DNA of 64,000 bases from Paroceanicella profunda (GTDB lineage Bacteria > Pseudomonadota > Alphaproteobacteria > Rhodobacterales > Rhodobacteraceae). The stretch is from assembly GCF_005887635.2 (NCBI RefSeq), contig NZ_CP040818.1:1580501-1644500 (forward strand). The letters are read 5' to 3'. Position 1 is the first letter of the stretch; each line of letters begins with the position of its first letter. A program made the translations under genes and the position numbers. The notes below the pieces were generated by a model. That model searched no databases and had not been told where the DNA came from. It saw only the letters and a program-made list of their open reading frames with translations. Shown one piece after another: positions 8,801 through 18,557 of the stretch.

Positions 8801-8826
8801 AAAAAGGCGGCGCCATGCGCCGCCTT
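8801..8826 (-). terminator. Intrinsic terminator of rpsA
   Basis: On the minus strand a GGCGGCGC / GCGCCGCC stem, extended by two A-T pairs, with a three-base loop is followed by a TTTTT run. It lies about 70 bases after the rpsA stop codon and is a textbook intrinsic terminator. Confidence 0.85.
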
Positions 8827-8897
8827 CCGAGGGATTCCGGGCCTCCGGCGCGGGGCCGGAAGGCGGATGCTGCCGGCCCCGGAGGGCCGGCGGGCGA

Positions 8898-10586
8898 TCA
8901 CTCGTCGCCGGTGCGCTGCTTGAGCGCGGCGCCGAGGATGTCGCCGAGCGAGGCACCCGAGTCCGAGGAGCCGTACTGTTCCACGGCCTCTTTCTCTTCG
9001 GCGATCTCGCGGGCCTTGATCGACAGGCCAAGACGGCGCGACGCCTTGTCGATGTTGGTGACGCGGGCATCGATCTTGTCGCCGACGGCGAAGCGCTCGG
9101 GGCGCTGATCGGCGCGGTCGCGGGCCAGGTCCGAGCGGCGGATGAAGGCCTTCATGCCGTCATGCTCGACCTCGATGCCGCCGTCCTCGATCTTGGTGAC
9201 CTCGACGGTGACGATGGCGCCACGCTTCACACCGGCAGTCGCGTCAGCGAACGGGTCGCCGCCGAGCTGCTTGATGCCGAGCGAGATGCGCTCCTTGTCC
9301 ACGTCCACGTCAAGCACCACCGCCTGGACGACGTCGCCCTTGTGGTAGTCCTTCATGGCTTCCTCGCCGGACCGGTTCCAGTCGAGATCCGACAGGTGGA
9401 CCATGCCGTCGATGTCGCCGTCCAGACCGATGAACAGACCGAATTCGGTGATGTTCTTGATCTCGCCTTCGACTTCGGTGCCATTCGGGTAGGCGGCCGC
9501 GAAGTTGTCCCAGGGGTTGCCCTGGCACTGCTTCAGGCCGAGGCTGACGCGGCGCTTGGCGCTGTCCACGTCGAGCACCATGACCTCGACCTCCTGGGAG
9601 GTGGAGACGATCTTGCCCGGGTGCACGTTCTTCTTGGTCCAGGACATCTCGGAGACGTGGACGAGGCCCTCGACGCCGGCTTCCAGCTCCACGAACGCGC
9701 CGTAATCGGTGATGTTGGTCACGCGGCCGGTCCACTTGGAGCCGATCGGGAACTTCACCGCGACATTGTCCCACGGATCGGCCTGAAGCTGCTTCATGCC
9801 GAGCGAGATACGCTGGGTTTCCTTGTTGATCTTCACGACCTGGACCTTCACGGTCTCGCCGATCGAGAGGATCTCCGAAGGATGGTTCACGCGGCGCCAT
9901 GCCATGTCGGTGACATGGAGCAGGCCGTCGACACCGCCGAGGTCCACGAACGCACCGTAATCGGTGATGTTCTTGACCACGCCTTCGACGACGTCGCCCT
10001 CGGTCAGGCGACCGACGATCTCGGCGCGCTGCTCGGCACGGCTCTCTTCGAGAACGGCGCGGCGCGACACGACGATGTTGCCGCGGCGGCGGTCCATCTT
10101 GAGGATCTGGAACGGCTGGGGCATGCCCATGAGCGGGCCGGGGTCACGCACGGGGCGCACATCGACCTGGGAGCCGGGCAGGAAGGCCACGGCGCCGCCG
10201 AGATCGACGGTGAAGCCGCCCTTGACGCGGCCGAAGATGGCGCCCTCGACGCGCTCTTCGCCTTCGTAGGCTTTCTCCAGGCGGTCCCAGGCTTCCTCGC
10301 GGCGGGCCTTGTCACGGCTGATGACGGCCTCGCCACGGGCGTTCTCGACCCGGTCGAGATACACTTCGACCTCATCGCCGGGGGCGATTTCGGACTCGTG
10401 GCCGGGCTTGGTGAATTCCTTGAGATCGACACGGCCTTCCATCTTGTAGCCGATGTCGATGATGGCCTGTCCGGCTTCGATAGCCAGGACGCGGCCTTTG
10501 ACGACGGACCCTTCCTGAGGGGTCGCCAGTTCGAAGCTCTCGTTAAGGAGGGCCTCGAAGTCTTCCATGGAGGCGTTAGCGCTCAT
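8898..10586 (-). CDS. rpsA: 30S ribosomal protein S1
   Basis: Ribosomal protein S1, 562 residues, which binds mRNA upstream of the start codon and helps load it on the 30S subunit. Six S1/OB-fold repeats can be followed, with repeated signatures such as VVKNITDYGAFVDLGGVDGLLHVTDM and NITDYGAFVELEAGVEGLVH-like blocks at regular spacing of about 85-90 residues. Start at MSANASMEDFEALL with GGAGAT upstream; MEDFEALL is an alternative six codons in. It lies between cmk and ihfB, the common order in proteobacteria. Confidence 0.97.
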   Translation of the reverse strand: MSANASMEDFEALLNESFELATPQEGSVVKGRVLAIEAGQAIIDIGYKMEGRVDLKEFTKPGHESEIAPGDEVEVYLDRVENARGEAVISRDKARREEAWDRLEKAYEGEERVEGAIFGRVKGGFTVDLGGAVAFLPGSQVDVRPVRDPGPLMGMPQPFQILKMDRRRGNIVVSRRAVLEESRAEQRAEIVGRLTEGDVVEGVVKNITDYGAFVDLGGVDGLLHVTDMAWRRVNHPSEILSIGETVKVQVVKINKETQRISLGMKQLQADPWDNVAVKFPIGSKWTGRVTNITDYGAFVELEAGVEGLVHVSEMSWTKKNVHPGKIVSTSQEVEVMVLDVDSAKRRVSLGLKQCQGNPWDNFAAAYPNGTEVEGEIKNITEFGLFIGLDGDIDGMVHLSDLDWNRSGEEAMKDYHKGDVVQAVVLDVDVDKERISLGIKQLGGDPFADATAGVKRGAIVTVEVTKIEDGGIEVEHDGMKAFIRRSDLARDRADQRPERFAVGDKIDARVTNIDKASRRLGLSIKAREIAEEKEAVEQYGSSDSGASLGDILGAALKQRTGDE

Positions 10587-10743
10587 CCAGTAAATCTCCG
10601 ATCATGTGGTTTTCGGGCCAGCCGGTTGGGTCCGACGGTCTTTCGCGAATGTCGTTGCCGGCGATGCCGGAAACACGATTAGCGGCAGCAGGCGCCTTCA
10701 GCGACCGGACGATCTGTCCTCCGGCCCGCTCTGCCCACTTCCG

Positions 10744-11370
10744 TTAGAGTCGTTTTTGTATCTCCGCCACTGCCTGTGTGACGGCCGCGTCTATAGACAA
10801 TTCCGAGGTGTCTAGCAAGACCGCATCCCCGGCGCGCACCATGGGCGCGATGTCACGGGCCGAGTCGCGCAGGTCGCGCTGGCGCAGGTCGGCGGCGACG
10901 GCCTCCAGTGTGGTCTGCGCGCCGGCTGCCGTCAATTCCTCGAAGCGGCGCTGCGCGCGGACCGCGTCGGAGGCGGTGACGTAGAGTTTCACCTCCGCAT
11001 CCGGGCAGATCACCGTGCCGATGTCGCGCCCGTCCAGCACCGCGCCGCCGGCGCGCCGGGCGAAGCGGCGCTGGAAGTCGAGCAGGGCGGCGCGCACCGG
11101 CGGCAGCGCGGCCACGCGTGAGGCGGTCTGCCCGGCACGGGCGCTGCGCAGGTCCGGCCGCTGCAGATGCGCCTCGGTCAGCTCGCGCGCCACCTTCTCG
11201 GCCATGTCCGGTGCGATGATGCCGCGGCCGATCTCCAGCGCGCGGATGCCGACGGCGCGGTAGAGCAGCCCGGTGTCGAGATGGGCGAAGCCGAAATGCG
11301 CCGCCACGGCACGCGAGATGGTGCCCTTGCCCGCCGCGGCCGGCCCGTCTATCGCCACCGTGAAGCTCAT
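10744..11370 (-). CDS. cmk: Cytidylate kinase
   Basis: CMP/dCMP kinase of 208 residues that makes CDP/dCDP from ATP. The P-loop is [12 protein letters not shown] at the N-terminus, followed by the CMP-binding [11 protein letters not shown] and [21 protein letters not shown] motif that contains the conserved Arg-Asp pair. Its ATG overlaps the aroA stop by four bases (ATGA), so it is coupled to aroA upstream, and rpsA follows about 160 bases later: the conserved aroA-cmk-rpsA order. Confidence 0.96.
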   Translation of the reverse strand: MSFTVAIDGPAAAGKGTISRAVAAHFGFAHLDTGLLYRAVGIRALEIGRGIIAPDMAEKVARELTEAHLQRPDLRSARAGQTASRVAALPPVRAALLDFQRRFARRAGGAVLDGRDIGTVICPDAEVKLYVTASDAVRAQRRFEELTAAGAQTTLEAVAADLRQRDLRDSARDIAPMVRAGDAVLLDTSELSIDAAVTQAVAEIQKRL

Positions 11371-12716
11371 GCGTTGCTCCGCGCCACTGCGCCGCCCAGC
11401 CCGGCGATCAGGGCCTCGAAGGCCGGGAAGGAGGTGGCGATGGGGCTGGCGTCATCCACCCGCACCGGCGCCTGCGCGCCCAGCCCGAGGCAGAGGAAGG
11501 ACATGGCGATGCGGTGGTCGAGGTGGCTTGCCACCGTCGCGCCGCCGGCCACGCCGCCCGGCCCGCGGCCGTGGACGGTGAGCATGTCCTCCTCCTCCTC
11601 CACCATGACACCGCAGGCTTCCAGCCCGCGCGCCATCGCGTCGATCCGGTCGCTTTCCTTCACGCGGAGTTCCTTCACCCCGCGCATCACCGTGGTGCCC
11701 TCGGCAAAGGCCGCGACGGCGGCGAGGATGGGGAACTCGTCGATCATCGAAGCCGCCCGCTCCGGGGGCACCTCCACGCCGGTGAGCGCGCCGTGGCACA
11801 CCCGCAGGTCCGCCACCGGCTCGCCGCCCTCTTCGCGGCGGTTCTCGAAGGTGATGTCGGCGCCCATCTCCAGCAACGTGGTGAACAGGCCGGCGCGGGT
11901 GGGGTTCAGCCCGATGCCGGGCACCAGCACCTCGGACCCCTCTACGATCAGCGCCGCGCACACCGGGAAGGCGGCGGAGGAGGGGTCGCGCGGCACCGCC
12001 AGGGTCTGCGCGGCAAGCTCGGGCTGGCCGGTGAGGGTGATCACCCGGCCGCTGCCCTGCGGCTCCACCGAGATCTGTGCACCGAAGCCGCGCAGCATCC
12101 GCTCGGTATGGTCGCGGGTGGCTTCCTTCTCGATGACGACCGTGTCACCCGGCGCGTTCAGCGCGGCGAGCAGCACCGCGGATTTCACCTGCGCGGAGGG
12201 CACCGGCACCTCGTAGTGCACCGGAACCGGCTCCGCCGCGCCGGTGAGGGTGAGGGGCAGGCGCCCGCCGCGCCGGCCCCGCGCCTCGGCGCCGAACAGC
12301 GCCAGCGGGTCGGTCACCCGGCCCATGGGGCGCTTGCGCAGGCTGGCGTCGCCCGTGAAGGTGGCGGAGATCGGCGTGGTGGCCATCGCGCCCATGATCA
12401 GGCGCACGCCGGTGCCGGAATTGCCGCAGTCGATCACGTTCTCCGGTTCGGCGAAGCCGCCGGTGCCGACACCGTGAATGCTCCAGGCGCCGGGCCCGTG
12501 CCGGACGATCTCGGCGCCGAAGGCCCGCATGGCCCGGGCGGTGTCGAGCACGTCCTCGCCCTCCAGCAGCCCGGTCACCTGCGTCTCCCCCACGGCGAGC
12601 GCGCCGAGGATGAGCGAGCGGTGCGAGACGGACTTGTCGCCGGGAACTTCCGCCACGCCCTTCAGGGGCGGAGACTTCCGGGAGGTCATGGGAATTGGGG
12701 TGCCGTGGCCGGACAT
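11367..12716 (-). CDS. aroA: 3-phosphoshikimate 1-carboxyvinyltransferase (EPSP synthase)
   Basis: EPSP synthase of 449 residues, sixth step of the shikimate pathway: joins PEP and shikimate-3-phosphate. Motifs: [12 protein letters not shown] near the N-terminus, [23 protein letters not shown], and the C-terminal [17 protein letters not shown] and [10 protein letters not shown]. The wording of these blocks is closest to the class II (CP4-like) enzymes, yet the residue after GNS is Gly, not the Ala of CP4. Start chosen at MSGHGTPIP, with AGGATGG upstream; codons further 5' lack a spaced ribosome site. Overlaps cmk. Confidence 0.95.
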   Translation of the reverse strand: MSGHGTPIPMTSRKSPPLKGVAEVPGDKSVSHRSLILGALAVGETQVTGLLEGEDVLDTARAMRAFGAEIVRHGPGAWSIHGVGTGGFAEPENVIDCGNSGTGVRLIMGAMATTPISATFTGDASLRKRPMGRVTDPLALFGAEARGRRGGRLPLTLTGAAEPVPVHYEVPVPSAQVKSAVLLAALNAPGDTVVIEKEATRDHTERMLRGFGAQISVEPQGSGRVITLTGQPELAAQTLAVPRDPSSAAFPVCAALIVEGSEVLVPGIGLNPTRAGLFTTLLEMGADITFENRREEGGEPVADLRVCHGALTGVEVPPERAASMIDEFPILAAVAAFAEGTTVMRGVKELRVKESDRIDAMARGLEACGVMVEEEEDMLTVHGRGPGGVAGGATVASHLDHRIAMSFLCLGLGAQAPVRVDDASPIATSFPAFEALIAGLGGAVARSNA

Positions 12717-13185
12717 GCGCGTTTCCATCCTGAATAATCGACGGGATCTATAGCCGAGCGTCCCGCCCCGGTCCACCGCCCCGTCGCACCCTGTGCCGCG
12801 CAGGTTTCATGGGGGCTCCGGGGCGGCCGCTGGTGCCGGGTCCCGTCACGCCCGGGCCCCCGGGCCGGCGCATGCGGGCTGGCGGAGAGATCTCCCGGGC
12901 CCGGGCCGGGCTGCTGCCCGGATGCCCCCGCGGTGCCACGCCCGCTCGGTGCGCGCTCCACTGGGTCAGGGCCCGAGTGCAGGCGATCACCCGCCGGGGG
13001 CCCGCAGCGCGGGCAGGCCGGGAGGCGCGGGTTTCCGGGCGGGCGCGGCGCTGTCCACCTGTCGGCCGCTGTTCAGTGCGTGGGCCTTGCGCCGGCCGCC
13101 CGGGCAAGGGCGGGGCGACAGCGCGCGCCGGCCCCTGCCGGCGCTCGGGAGGTGTCGGCCGCAGGGCCGTCCGCCGGATCCGCCG
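12717..13185. other. Gene-free spacer between aroA and trmB
   Basis: About 470 GC-rich bases separate the aroA start from the trmB stop. Frames are open in several directions, as expected at this GC content, but none has a domain or ribosome site. The aroA promoter should be at the left end; TATAGATC near 12745 is the only AT-rich patch. Confidence 0.5.
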
Positions 13186-13905
13186 TCAGAGGCGGCGGAA
13201 GGTGAGGTAATGGGGCACCCGGTTCTCGCGGATCGCCTTCGCCTCGTAGCGCGTGCGGTGCCAGTCCGGCCAGGGCGCGCGCCAGTCGGACGGGCGCTCG
13301 GCCAGCCATTCGAAATCGTCGCGCCCGCACAGGTGCTCCAGCGTGTGGCGCACGTAGTCCGGGATGTCTGTGGCCACGCGGAAGATCGCGCCGGGCTTCA
13401 GCACCCGGGCCAGCGGGTCGATGAATTCCGGGTTCACGAAGCGCCGCCGGTGGTGGCGCTTCTTCGGCCAGGGGTCCGGGTAGAGCAGGAAGGCGCGGTC
13501 CATCGAGGCCGCGGGCAGCACGTCGAGCAGGTCGCGCACGTCCCCGGCGTGGACCCGGATGTTGTCGATCTTCTCCCGTGCCATCTGGGCGAGGAACATC
13601 GCCACACCGTTCACGTAGGGCTCGCAGCCGATGATGCCCACGTCGCGGTGCGCCGCCGCCTGGGCCAGCATGTGCTCGCCGCCGCCGAAGCCGATTTCCA
13701 GCCACAGCGGACGCCCGTCGCCGAACAGCGCGGCGGGGTCGATCTGCTGCCGGTCGGGGTTCTCCTCCCAGGTGACACCGCTCGGCGCGATCTCGCGCAG
13801 CGTGGTCTCCATGTGGCGGCGCTGGCCGGAGCGCAGGGTCTTGCCGTGGCGCCGACCGTAGAAATTGCGCCAGGGGGCGCCGTCTTCGCGGGTGGGTTCG
13901 GTCAC
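13186..13905 (-). CDS. trmB: tRNA (guanine-N7-)-methyltransferase
   Basis: SAM-dependent enzyme of 239 residues that makes m7G46 in tRNA. The SAM site is WLEIGFGGGEHM, followed by GCEPYVNGVA and the substrate motif LLYPDPWPKKRHHRRRFV that defines the TrmB family. RVATDIPDYV completes the core. I place the start at the GTG of V-TEPTREDG, where AGGGAG lies about nine bases upstream; the frame stays open far 5' but into non-homologous sequence. metK lies upstream on the same strand, separated by a terminator, so trmB is probably transcribed alone. Confidence 0.93.
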   Translation of the reverse strand: MTEPTREDGAPWRNFYGRRHGKTLRSGQRRHMETTLREIAPSGVTWEENPDRQQIDPAALFGDGRPLWLEIGFGGGEHMLAQAAAHRDVGIIGCEPYVNGVAMFLAQMAREKIDNIRVHAGDVRDLLDVLPAASMDRAFLLYPDPWPKKRHHRRRFVNPEFIDPLARVLKPGAIFRVATDIPDYVRHTLEHLCGRDDFEWLAERPSDWRAPWPDWHRTRYEAKAIRENRVPHYLTFRRL

Positions 13906-14180
13906 GGGGCGGGTCTCCCTGGCTGCTGCACGGTGTTGCCCGCGCGACCTAGCCGTCCCGGCGCGGCCTGTCCACCCCCGTGGCGCATCGGCGTGGCCGG
14001 CCGCCGGCCGAGCCCGACGCCGCTCCGGGCCCGGACCGGCGCCGACTGGCGGCCAGCGCGGTACCGGGACGGCCGCGCGCCCTCGAAGCGCAGGCTCGCT
14101 GAGCGCTTCCCCCGACGGGCCGGGAGGGGCGGGCCAGGCGGGTGGGGGCCGGGGGTGGCCGAACGCCGGGCCGGACAGGA

Positions 14181-14209
14181 CAAAGGCGCCCGGGGTGCGG
14201 GCGCCTTTG
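14181..14209 (-). terminator. Intrinsic terminator of metK
   Basis: A perfect 12-bp stem (CAAAGGCGCCCG and its complement, loop of five) lies about 35 bases beyond the metK stop. Read on the minus strand it ends in CCTTTG, giving a short U run. The remainder of the spacer (13906-14180) toward trmB shows no gene. Confidence 0.65.
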
Positions 14210-14243
14210 CGGGATCGGGGGTCGGGCCGGGGTGTGGCCGGGC

Positions 14244-15410
14244 TCAGAGCGCCGCGTGCAGGGCGTCCACCAGGTCGGTCTTCTCCCAGGAGAAGCCGCC
14301 GTCCTCCTCCGGCGCGCGGCCGAAATGGCCGTAGGCCGAGGTGCGCGCGAAGATCGGGCGGTTGAGCTGAAGATGCTCGCGGATGCCGCGCGGCGTGAGG
14401 TTCATCGCCTTGGCGACCGCGGTCTCGATCGCGGCCTCGTCCACCGTGCCGGTGCCGAAGGTGTCGACATAGATCGACAGCGGCTTCGACACGCCGATGG
14501 CGTAGGAGAGCTGCAGGCAGCACTTGGTGGCCAGCCCCGCCGCGACGATGTTCTTCGCGAGGTAGCGCGCCGCGTAGGCCGCCGACCGGTCCACCTTGGT
14601 GGGATCCTTGCCGGAGAAGGCGCCGCCGCCGTGCGGGGCCGCGCCGCCGTAGGTGTCCACGATGATCTTGCGCCCGGTGAGGCCCGCATCGCCGTCCGGT
14701 CCGCCGATCACGAACTTGCCGGTGGGGTTCACGTGCCACTCGGTGTCGCTGGTGATCCAGCCGTCGGGCAGCACCTCGGTGATGTAGGGCGCCACGATGT
14801 CATGCACGTCCGCGGAGGTGAGCGAGGGGTCCACGTGCTGGGTGGAGAGCACGATGGATGTGGCCGCCACCGGCTTGCCGTCGCGGTAGCGCAGGGTGAG
14901 CTGCGATTTCGCGTCGGGGCCCAGCTTGGGTTCCGTGCCGTTCTTGCGCACTTCGGTGAGGCGGCGCAGGATGGCGTGGGCGTAGTGGATCGGCGCCGGC
15001 ATCAGCTCGGGCGTCTCGTCGACGGCGAAACCGAACATGATGCCCTGGTCGCCGGCACCCTCGTCCTTGTTGCCGGAACTGTCCACGCCCTGGGCGATGT
15101 CGGCCGACTGGGCATGCAGGTAGCTGTCCACCTTCATGTTGGCCCAGTGGAAGCCGGACTGCTCGTAACCGATGTCGCGGACGCACTCGCGAGCGATCTC
15201 CTCGACGCGCGAGATCACCTCGGCGGGGCCACGGACCTCGCCGCCGATGGTGACACGGTCCGTCGTCGCGAAGGTCTCGCAGGCGACACGTGAGTAGGGA
15301 TCGGCGGTCAGGAACGCGTCGAGCACGGCATCGGAGATCCGGTCGCACACCTTGTCCGGATGACCTTCTGATACCGATTCGGAGGTAAAGAGATAGTCAG
15401 AACGAGCCAA
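14244..15410 (-). CDS. metK: S-adenosylmethionine synthase
   Basis: Makes SAM from methionine and ATP; 388 residues. Landmarks: [15 protein letters not shown] at the N-terminus with the catalytic His, [15 protein letters not shown], and the glycine-rich P-loop-like [17 protein letters not shown] place the start at the TTG that precedes [17 protein letters not shown] lies seven bases upstream and the family begins exactly here, whereas the longer frame runs into the leader. The same strand carries an XRE regulator about 80 bases upstream. I looked for a SAM-type riboswitch in that leader and found none that fits. Confidence 0.96.
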   Translation of the reverse strand: MARSDYLFTSESVSEGHPDKVCDRISDAVLDAFLTADPYSRVACETFATTDRVTIGGEVRGPAEVISRVEEIARECVRDIGYEQSGFHWANMKVDSYLHAQSADIAQGVDSSGNKDEGAGDQGIMFGFAVDETPELMPAPIHYAHAILRRLTEVRKNGTEPKLGPDAKSQLTLRYRDGKPVAATSIVLSTQHVDPSLTSADVHDIVAPYITEVLPDGWITSDTEWHVNPTGKFVIGGPDGDAGLTGRKIIVDTYGGAAPHGGGAFSGKDPTKVDRSAAYAARYLAKNIVAAGLATKCCLQLSYAIGVSKPLSIYVDTFGTGTVDEAAIETAVAKAMNLTPRGIREHLQLNRPIFARTSAYGHFGRAPEEDGGFSWEKTDLVDALHAAL

Positions 15411-15488
15411 AAAACGACCCTCCCTCGAGATGTCAGAGACGCCCCGCAAGGCGCGGGCTCAAGTACTAGTGGGTGGAAGCGGGGTGGG

Positions 15489-15920
15489 TCAATCGCCGTT
15501 TGCCGTGCGTGGCAGGCTGCCGGAGTCCTCCCGCACGTCGACCGCGAGGGTCTTCACCAGTTCGACGATGCGCTTTCGGGTGGCGCGATCGCGAATCGAC
15601 GAGAAGGCAGTGTTGAGCGCCATGCCCTCGGAGGTGGACACGAAATCGGTGACCGCGGTTGCCGGAAGCCCCTCGCCGGACTGGTTCTCGTCGCCTTCGA
15701 GACCCTCGAAGAAATAGCTGACGTTCACCATGAGGACGCGGGAAATCTCGTACAAGCGGCTGGCGCCGATCCGATTTGTGCCCTTTTCGTATTTCTGGAC
15801 CTGCTGGAAGGTGACTCCCAGTTCGGCACCAAGGCGCTCCTGGCTCATTCCGACCATGAGACGGCGGAACCTCAGCCTGCTGCCCACGTGAATATCGATG
15901 AGATTGGCTGTAGATAGCAT
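15489..15920 (-). CDS. XRE-family helix-turn-helix transcriptional regulator
   Basis: DNA-binding protein of 143 residues. The XRE helix-turn-helix fills the first 70 residues (SRLRFRRLMVGMSQERLGAE, GVTFQQVQKYEKGTNRI, YEISRVLMVNVSYFFEG). The remainder is a short effector or dimerisation segment with a basic helix (RDRATRKRIVELVKTL). It lies between lnt and metK in the order seen across Rhodobacterales, where such a regulator is conserved. Its targets are unknown. It is preceded by an unusually AT-rich intergenic region. Confidence 0.88.
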   Translation of the reverse strand: MLSTANLIDIHVGSRLRFRRLMVGMSQERLGAELGVTFQQVQKYEKGTNRIGASRLYEISRVLMVNVSYFFEGLEGDENQSGEGLPATAVTDFVSTSEGMALNTAFSSIRDRATRKRIVELVKTLAVDVREDSGSLPRTANGD

Positions 15921-16065
15921 AATGAACGCACCTTCGCTTCTGACCGCCCGGGCGCAACTCTCCGGGTCAGCAAATTTCTGATAATATGAAAAATTGGTAA
16001 CAGAACCTTACTGATATATGGGGAAAAATAGACGCTCCCCTGCATTCGTCAACTTATTGTGCAAA
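15921..16065 (-). promoter_or_regulatory. AT-rich region upstream of the XRE regulator gene
   Basis: This 145-base stretch is much more AT-rich than the surroundings and lies between the lnt stop and the regulator start. On the minus strand TTGACG at 16052-16047 is a possible -35 element, but no good -10 lies at 16-18 bases from it. Likely the regulator's promoter, exact boxes uncertain. Confidence 0.4.
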
Positions 16066-17619
16066 TTATTGCTCAAATTTCCGACATAAAAACACTGCCG
16101 TCAAGCCGAGAAGTGCAATCAGGCCAATCCACGGGCCGTCTCCGGATCGCGAATACAAGGTCGGCGCGAGCGCGGAAGGAAGATTGGCGTCGACATATCC
16201 TTGCTGAAGAAGCGGCTGCTGCGCAACGATTCTTCCCATCGGGTCGATCATCGCGGAAATTCCGGTGTTCGCGGCGCGCGCGAAGGGCAGGCCCTGCTCG
16301 ATGGCGCGCATCCGCGCCTGGGCGAAATGCTGGTAGGGGCCGGCGCTGGAGCCGAACCAGGCGTCATTGGTGATCTGGACGATCCACTCCGGCCGGCTGC
16401 CGGCCTGCATCTCGTGCGGGAAGATCGCCTCGTAGCAGATCAGCGGCAGGAAGGCCGGCACGCCGGGCAGCGAGATCACCTCCGTCCCGGGGCCGGGCGT
16501 GAAACTGGCGCCGACGAAAGTGCCCAGGCCGAGCTGCTCGGCCAGTTCATGCAGCGGCACGTATTCGCCGAACGGCACCAGGTGATGCTTGTCGTAGCTG
16601 GCGAGCACCGAACCGTCGGCGGCGAGGGCGAAGAGCGAATTGTTCCACAGGTCGCGCCCCCGGGGGCCTTCCTCCACCTTGCGCGCCCCCACGATCACCG
16701 GCGCGCCCCGCGCGGAACTGGTGATGGCGATCCGGGCGCGGGGGTCCTGCCCGAGCAGCCAGGGCACGGCGGTTTCCGGCCAGACCACCAGGTCCGGGGT
16801 GCGCGCGCCCGGTGCGTGGCTGAGGCTGCGCAGCCGTTCGAAGAATTGCGGGATCCGGTCTCCCTGCCACTTCTCGTCCTGCGGCACGTTGGGCTGCACG
16901 AGGCGCACGGTGAAGGGCGTGGCACGCGCCGGCGCCGGGGTGTCGAGCCGGTTCACGCCCCAGGCCCAGCCGGTGGCGAAGAGCGCGGCGGCGAGGGCGG
17001 GCAGGACACTGCGCCAGGGGCCGCGGGCCTGCAGCGCGGCAAGGGGCGCCGCGCTGACCAGAAGGCCCAGAAAGCTCAGCATGTGCGGCCCGAAAAGCGC
17101 CCCGGTCTGGGCCAGCGGCGTCTCCACCCAGGCGTATCCGGGCAGCGCCCAGGGGAAGCCGGTGAGCACGTGCGAGCGGGCGTATTCGGAGAGGGTCCAG
17201 AGCGCGATCACGGCCGGAACGCGCCAGGGGCCGGCGAGCCGCAGCCGCGCGGCCAGCCAGAACGGCAGCGCCCAGAACAGCGCCAGCCCGGCGGCCAGCC
17301 CGAGGATGGCGAAGGGGGCCATCCAGGCGTAGCGCTCGGCATCGACGAGGAAGGCCTCCGCGATCCAGTAGAGCCCGGTGGCGAAGAAGCCGGTTCCCGC
17401 GGCCCAGGCCGTCCAGCCCGCCTGCACCGGGCGGTGCACCGCGCCGGTGAGCAGCAGCAGCAGCGGCACGGCGAGGAAGCAGAAGGCCCAGAGCGAAACC
17501 GGCGGCTGTGCCAGCGTGAGCAGCACGCCCGAAAGCCCCGCCAGGCCGAGCCGGGACCAGCGGCCCAGCCCGGCCGGCCAGGCGGCCAGCCGCCCGGCAG
17601 TCTCGGGAAACGCGGCCAC
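16066..17619 (-). CDS. lnt: Apolipoprotein N-acyltransferase
   Basis: Inner-membrane enzyme of 517 residues that adds the third acyl chain to lipoproteins. About six hydrophobic segments occupy the first 210 residues, followed by a periplasmic carbon-nitrogen hydrolase domain and one C-terminal helix (WIGLIALLGLTAVFL). The nitrilase triad is readable: Glu282 (WPETAVPW), Lys344 (YDKHHLVPFGEY) and Cys395 (LICYEAIFP). Begins with GTG two bases after the corC stop, so it is part of the phoH-ybeY-corC-lnt operon. Confidence 0.95.
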   Translation of the reverse strand: MAAFPETAGRLAAWPAGLGRWSRLGLAGLSGVLLTLAQPPVSLWAFCFLAVPLLLLLTGAVHRPVQAGWTAWAAGTGFFATGLYWIAEAFLVDAERYAWMAPFAILGLAAGLALFWALPFWLAARLRLAGPWRVPAVIALWTLSEYARSHVLTGFPWALPGYAWVETPLAQTGALFGPHMLSFLGLLVSAAPLAALQARGPWRSVLPALAAALFATGWAWGVNRLDTPAPARATPFTVRLVQPNVPQDEKWQGDRIPQFFERLRSLSHAPGARTPDLVVWPETAVPWLLGQDPRARIAITSSARGAPVIVGARKVEEGPRGRDLWNNSLFALAADGSVLASYDKHHLVPFGEYVPLHELAEQLGLGTFVGASFTPGPGTEVISLPGVPAFLPLICYEAIFPHEMQAGSRPEWIVQITNDAWFGSSAGPYQHFAQARMRAIEQGLPFARAANTGISAMIDPMGRIVAQQPLLQQGYVDANLPSALAPTLYSRSGDGPWIGLIALLGLTAVFLCRKFEQ

Positions 17620-17621
17620 GC

Positions 17622-18557
17622 CTATTCCGCGGCCCGGGGCAGTGCCGTGTCGTTGCGCAGCCGCACCCGCAGCCGCTTGATGTGGCGGGCGTCGGCGTCG
17701 ATCACCTCGAACTCGTGGCCGGCGGGGTGGGTGATGACCTCCCCGCGTTCCGGCACCCGGCCGCAGAGCATGAAGACGAGGCCGCCCATCGTGTCGATGT
17801 CCTCACCCGTCTCCTCGTCCAGCAGGGGCTGGCCGATCACCGCCTCGAACTCCGACAACTCGGCGCGGCCGAGCACGATGTACACGCCGGGGCTCTCCAG
17901 CCGCCAGGGCACCGGGTCCTCCACGTCATGCTCGTCCTCGATCTCGCCGACGATCTGCTCCACCAGGTCCTCGAAGGTGATGAGCCCGTCCACGCCGCCG
18001 TACTCGTCGATCACCAGCGCCATGTGGCACCGCTCGCGCTGCATCTTCTGCAGCAGCACGAACAGCGGCATCGAGGCCGGGATGTAGAGCATCGGCCGCA
18101 GCAGCTCGCGGATGTCGAACTCCGGCTTGCCGGCGCCGAAGCCGCATTTCAGCGCCAGGTCCTTGAGGTGCAGGAAGCCCAGCGGGTCATCCAGCATCTC
18201 GTGATAGACGGGCAGGCGGGTCATCGCGGTTTCGCGGAACACCTCGATCAGCGCCTCGGGGGCGATGTCGTCGGGCACGGAGATGATGTCGGCCCGCGGG
18301 ATCGCGATGTCGTGCACGCGCTTGTCGCGCATCTCCCGGAGGTTGACGATCATGTCGCGGGAGCCGGCGGCGTCAGACCTGCCGGCGGGGGTGTCCTCGT
18401 CCTCGTCCTCCATCTCCTCGCGGCGCCCGAAGATGCGCGCAAGGAGGGACGGACTGTGACCGTCTTCGGACGGGGCGTGTCCGTTCTGAGGTCTCTCGCC
18501 ACCTTCTTCGGGATGCGAAGGCGTCTGCGAAGGCGCTCCGGCGTCGTTTCCGGTCAT
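17622..18557 (-). CDS. corC: CBS-domain hemolysin/CorC family protein
   Basis: Cytoplasmic protein of 311 residues. A charged low-complexity N-terminus of about 65 residues is followed by a CBS pair (IAIPRADIISVPDDI and VYHEMLDDPLGFLHLKDL; LVIDEYGGVDGLITFEDLVEQIVGEI) and a CorC_HlyC domain near residues 225-300. The EYGG...GLIT-EDLVE signature is diagnostic. In E. coli CorC takes part in Mg/Co efflux, but the true function in this operon context is not settled. Its ATG overlaps the ybeY stop (ATGA); lnt follows two bases after its stop. Confidence 0.92.
   Translation of the reverse strand: MTGNDAGAPSQTPSHPEEGGERPQNGHAPSEDGHSPSLLARIFGRREEMEDEDEDTPAGRSDAAGSRDMIVNLREMRDKRVHDIAIPRADIISVPDDIAPEALIEVFRETAMTRLPVYHEMLDDPLGFLHLKDLALKCGFGAGKPEFDIRELLRPMLYIPASMPLFVLLQKMQRERCHMALVIDEYGGVDGLITFEDLVEQIVGEIEDEHDVEDPVPWRLESPGVYIVLGRAELSEFEAVIGQPLLDEETGEDIDTMGGLVFMLCGRVPERGEVITHPAGHEFEVIDADARHIKRLRVRLRNDTALPRAAE

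Noticed and set aside
12717..14243. Long plus-strand reading frames between aroA and metK
   Set aside because: Open frames of several hundred codons here run antisense to trmB or across spacers, lack ribosome sites and read as Arg/Ala/Pro-rich composition only.
15411..15488. SAM/SAH-type riboswitch upstream of metK
   Set aside because: Such elements are known in front of metK in Rhodobacterales, but the leader here lacks the conserved hairpin with ACGGCTTCCT-type loop pairing to the ribosome site. Only a short CCCGC/GCGGG stem is present.
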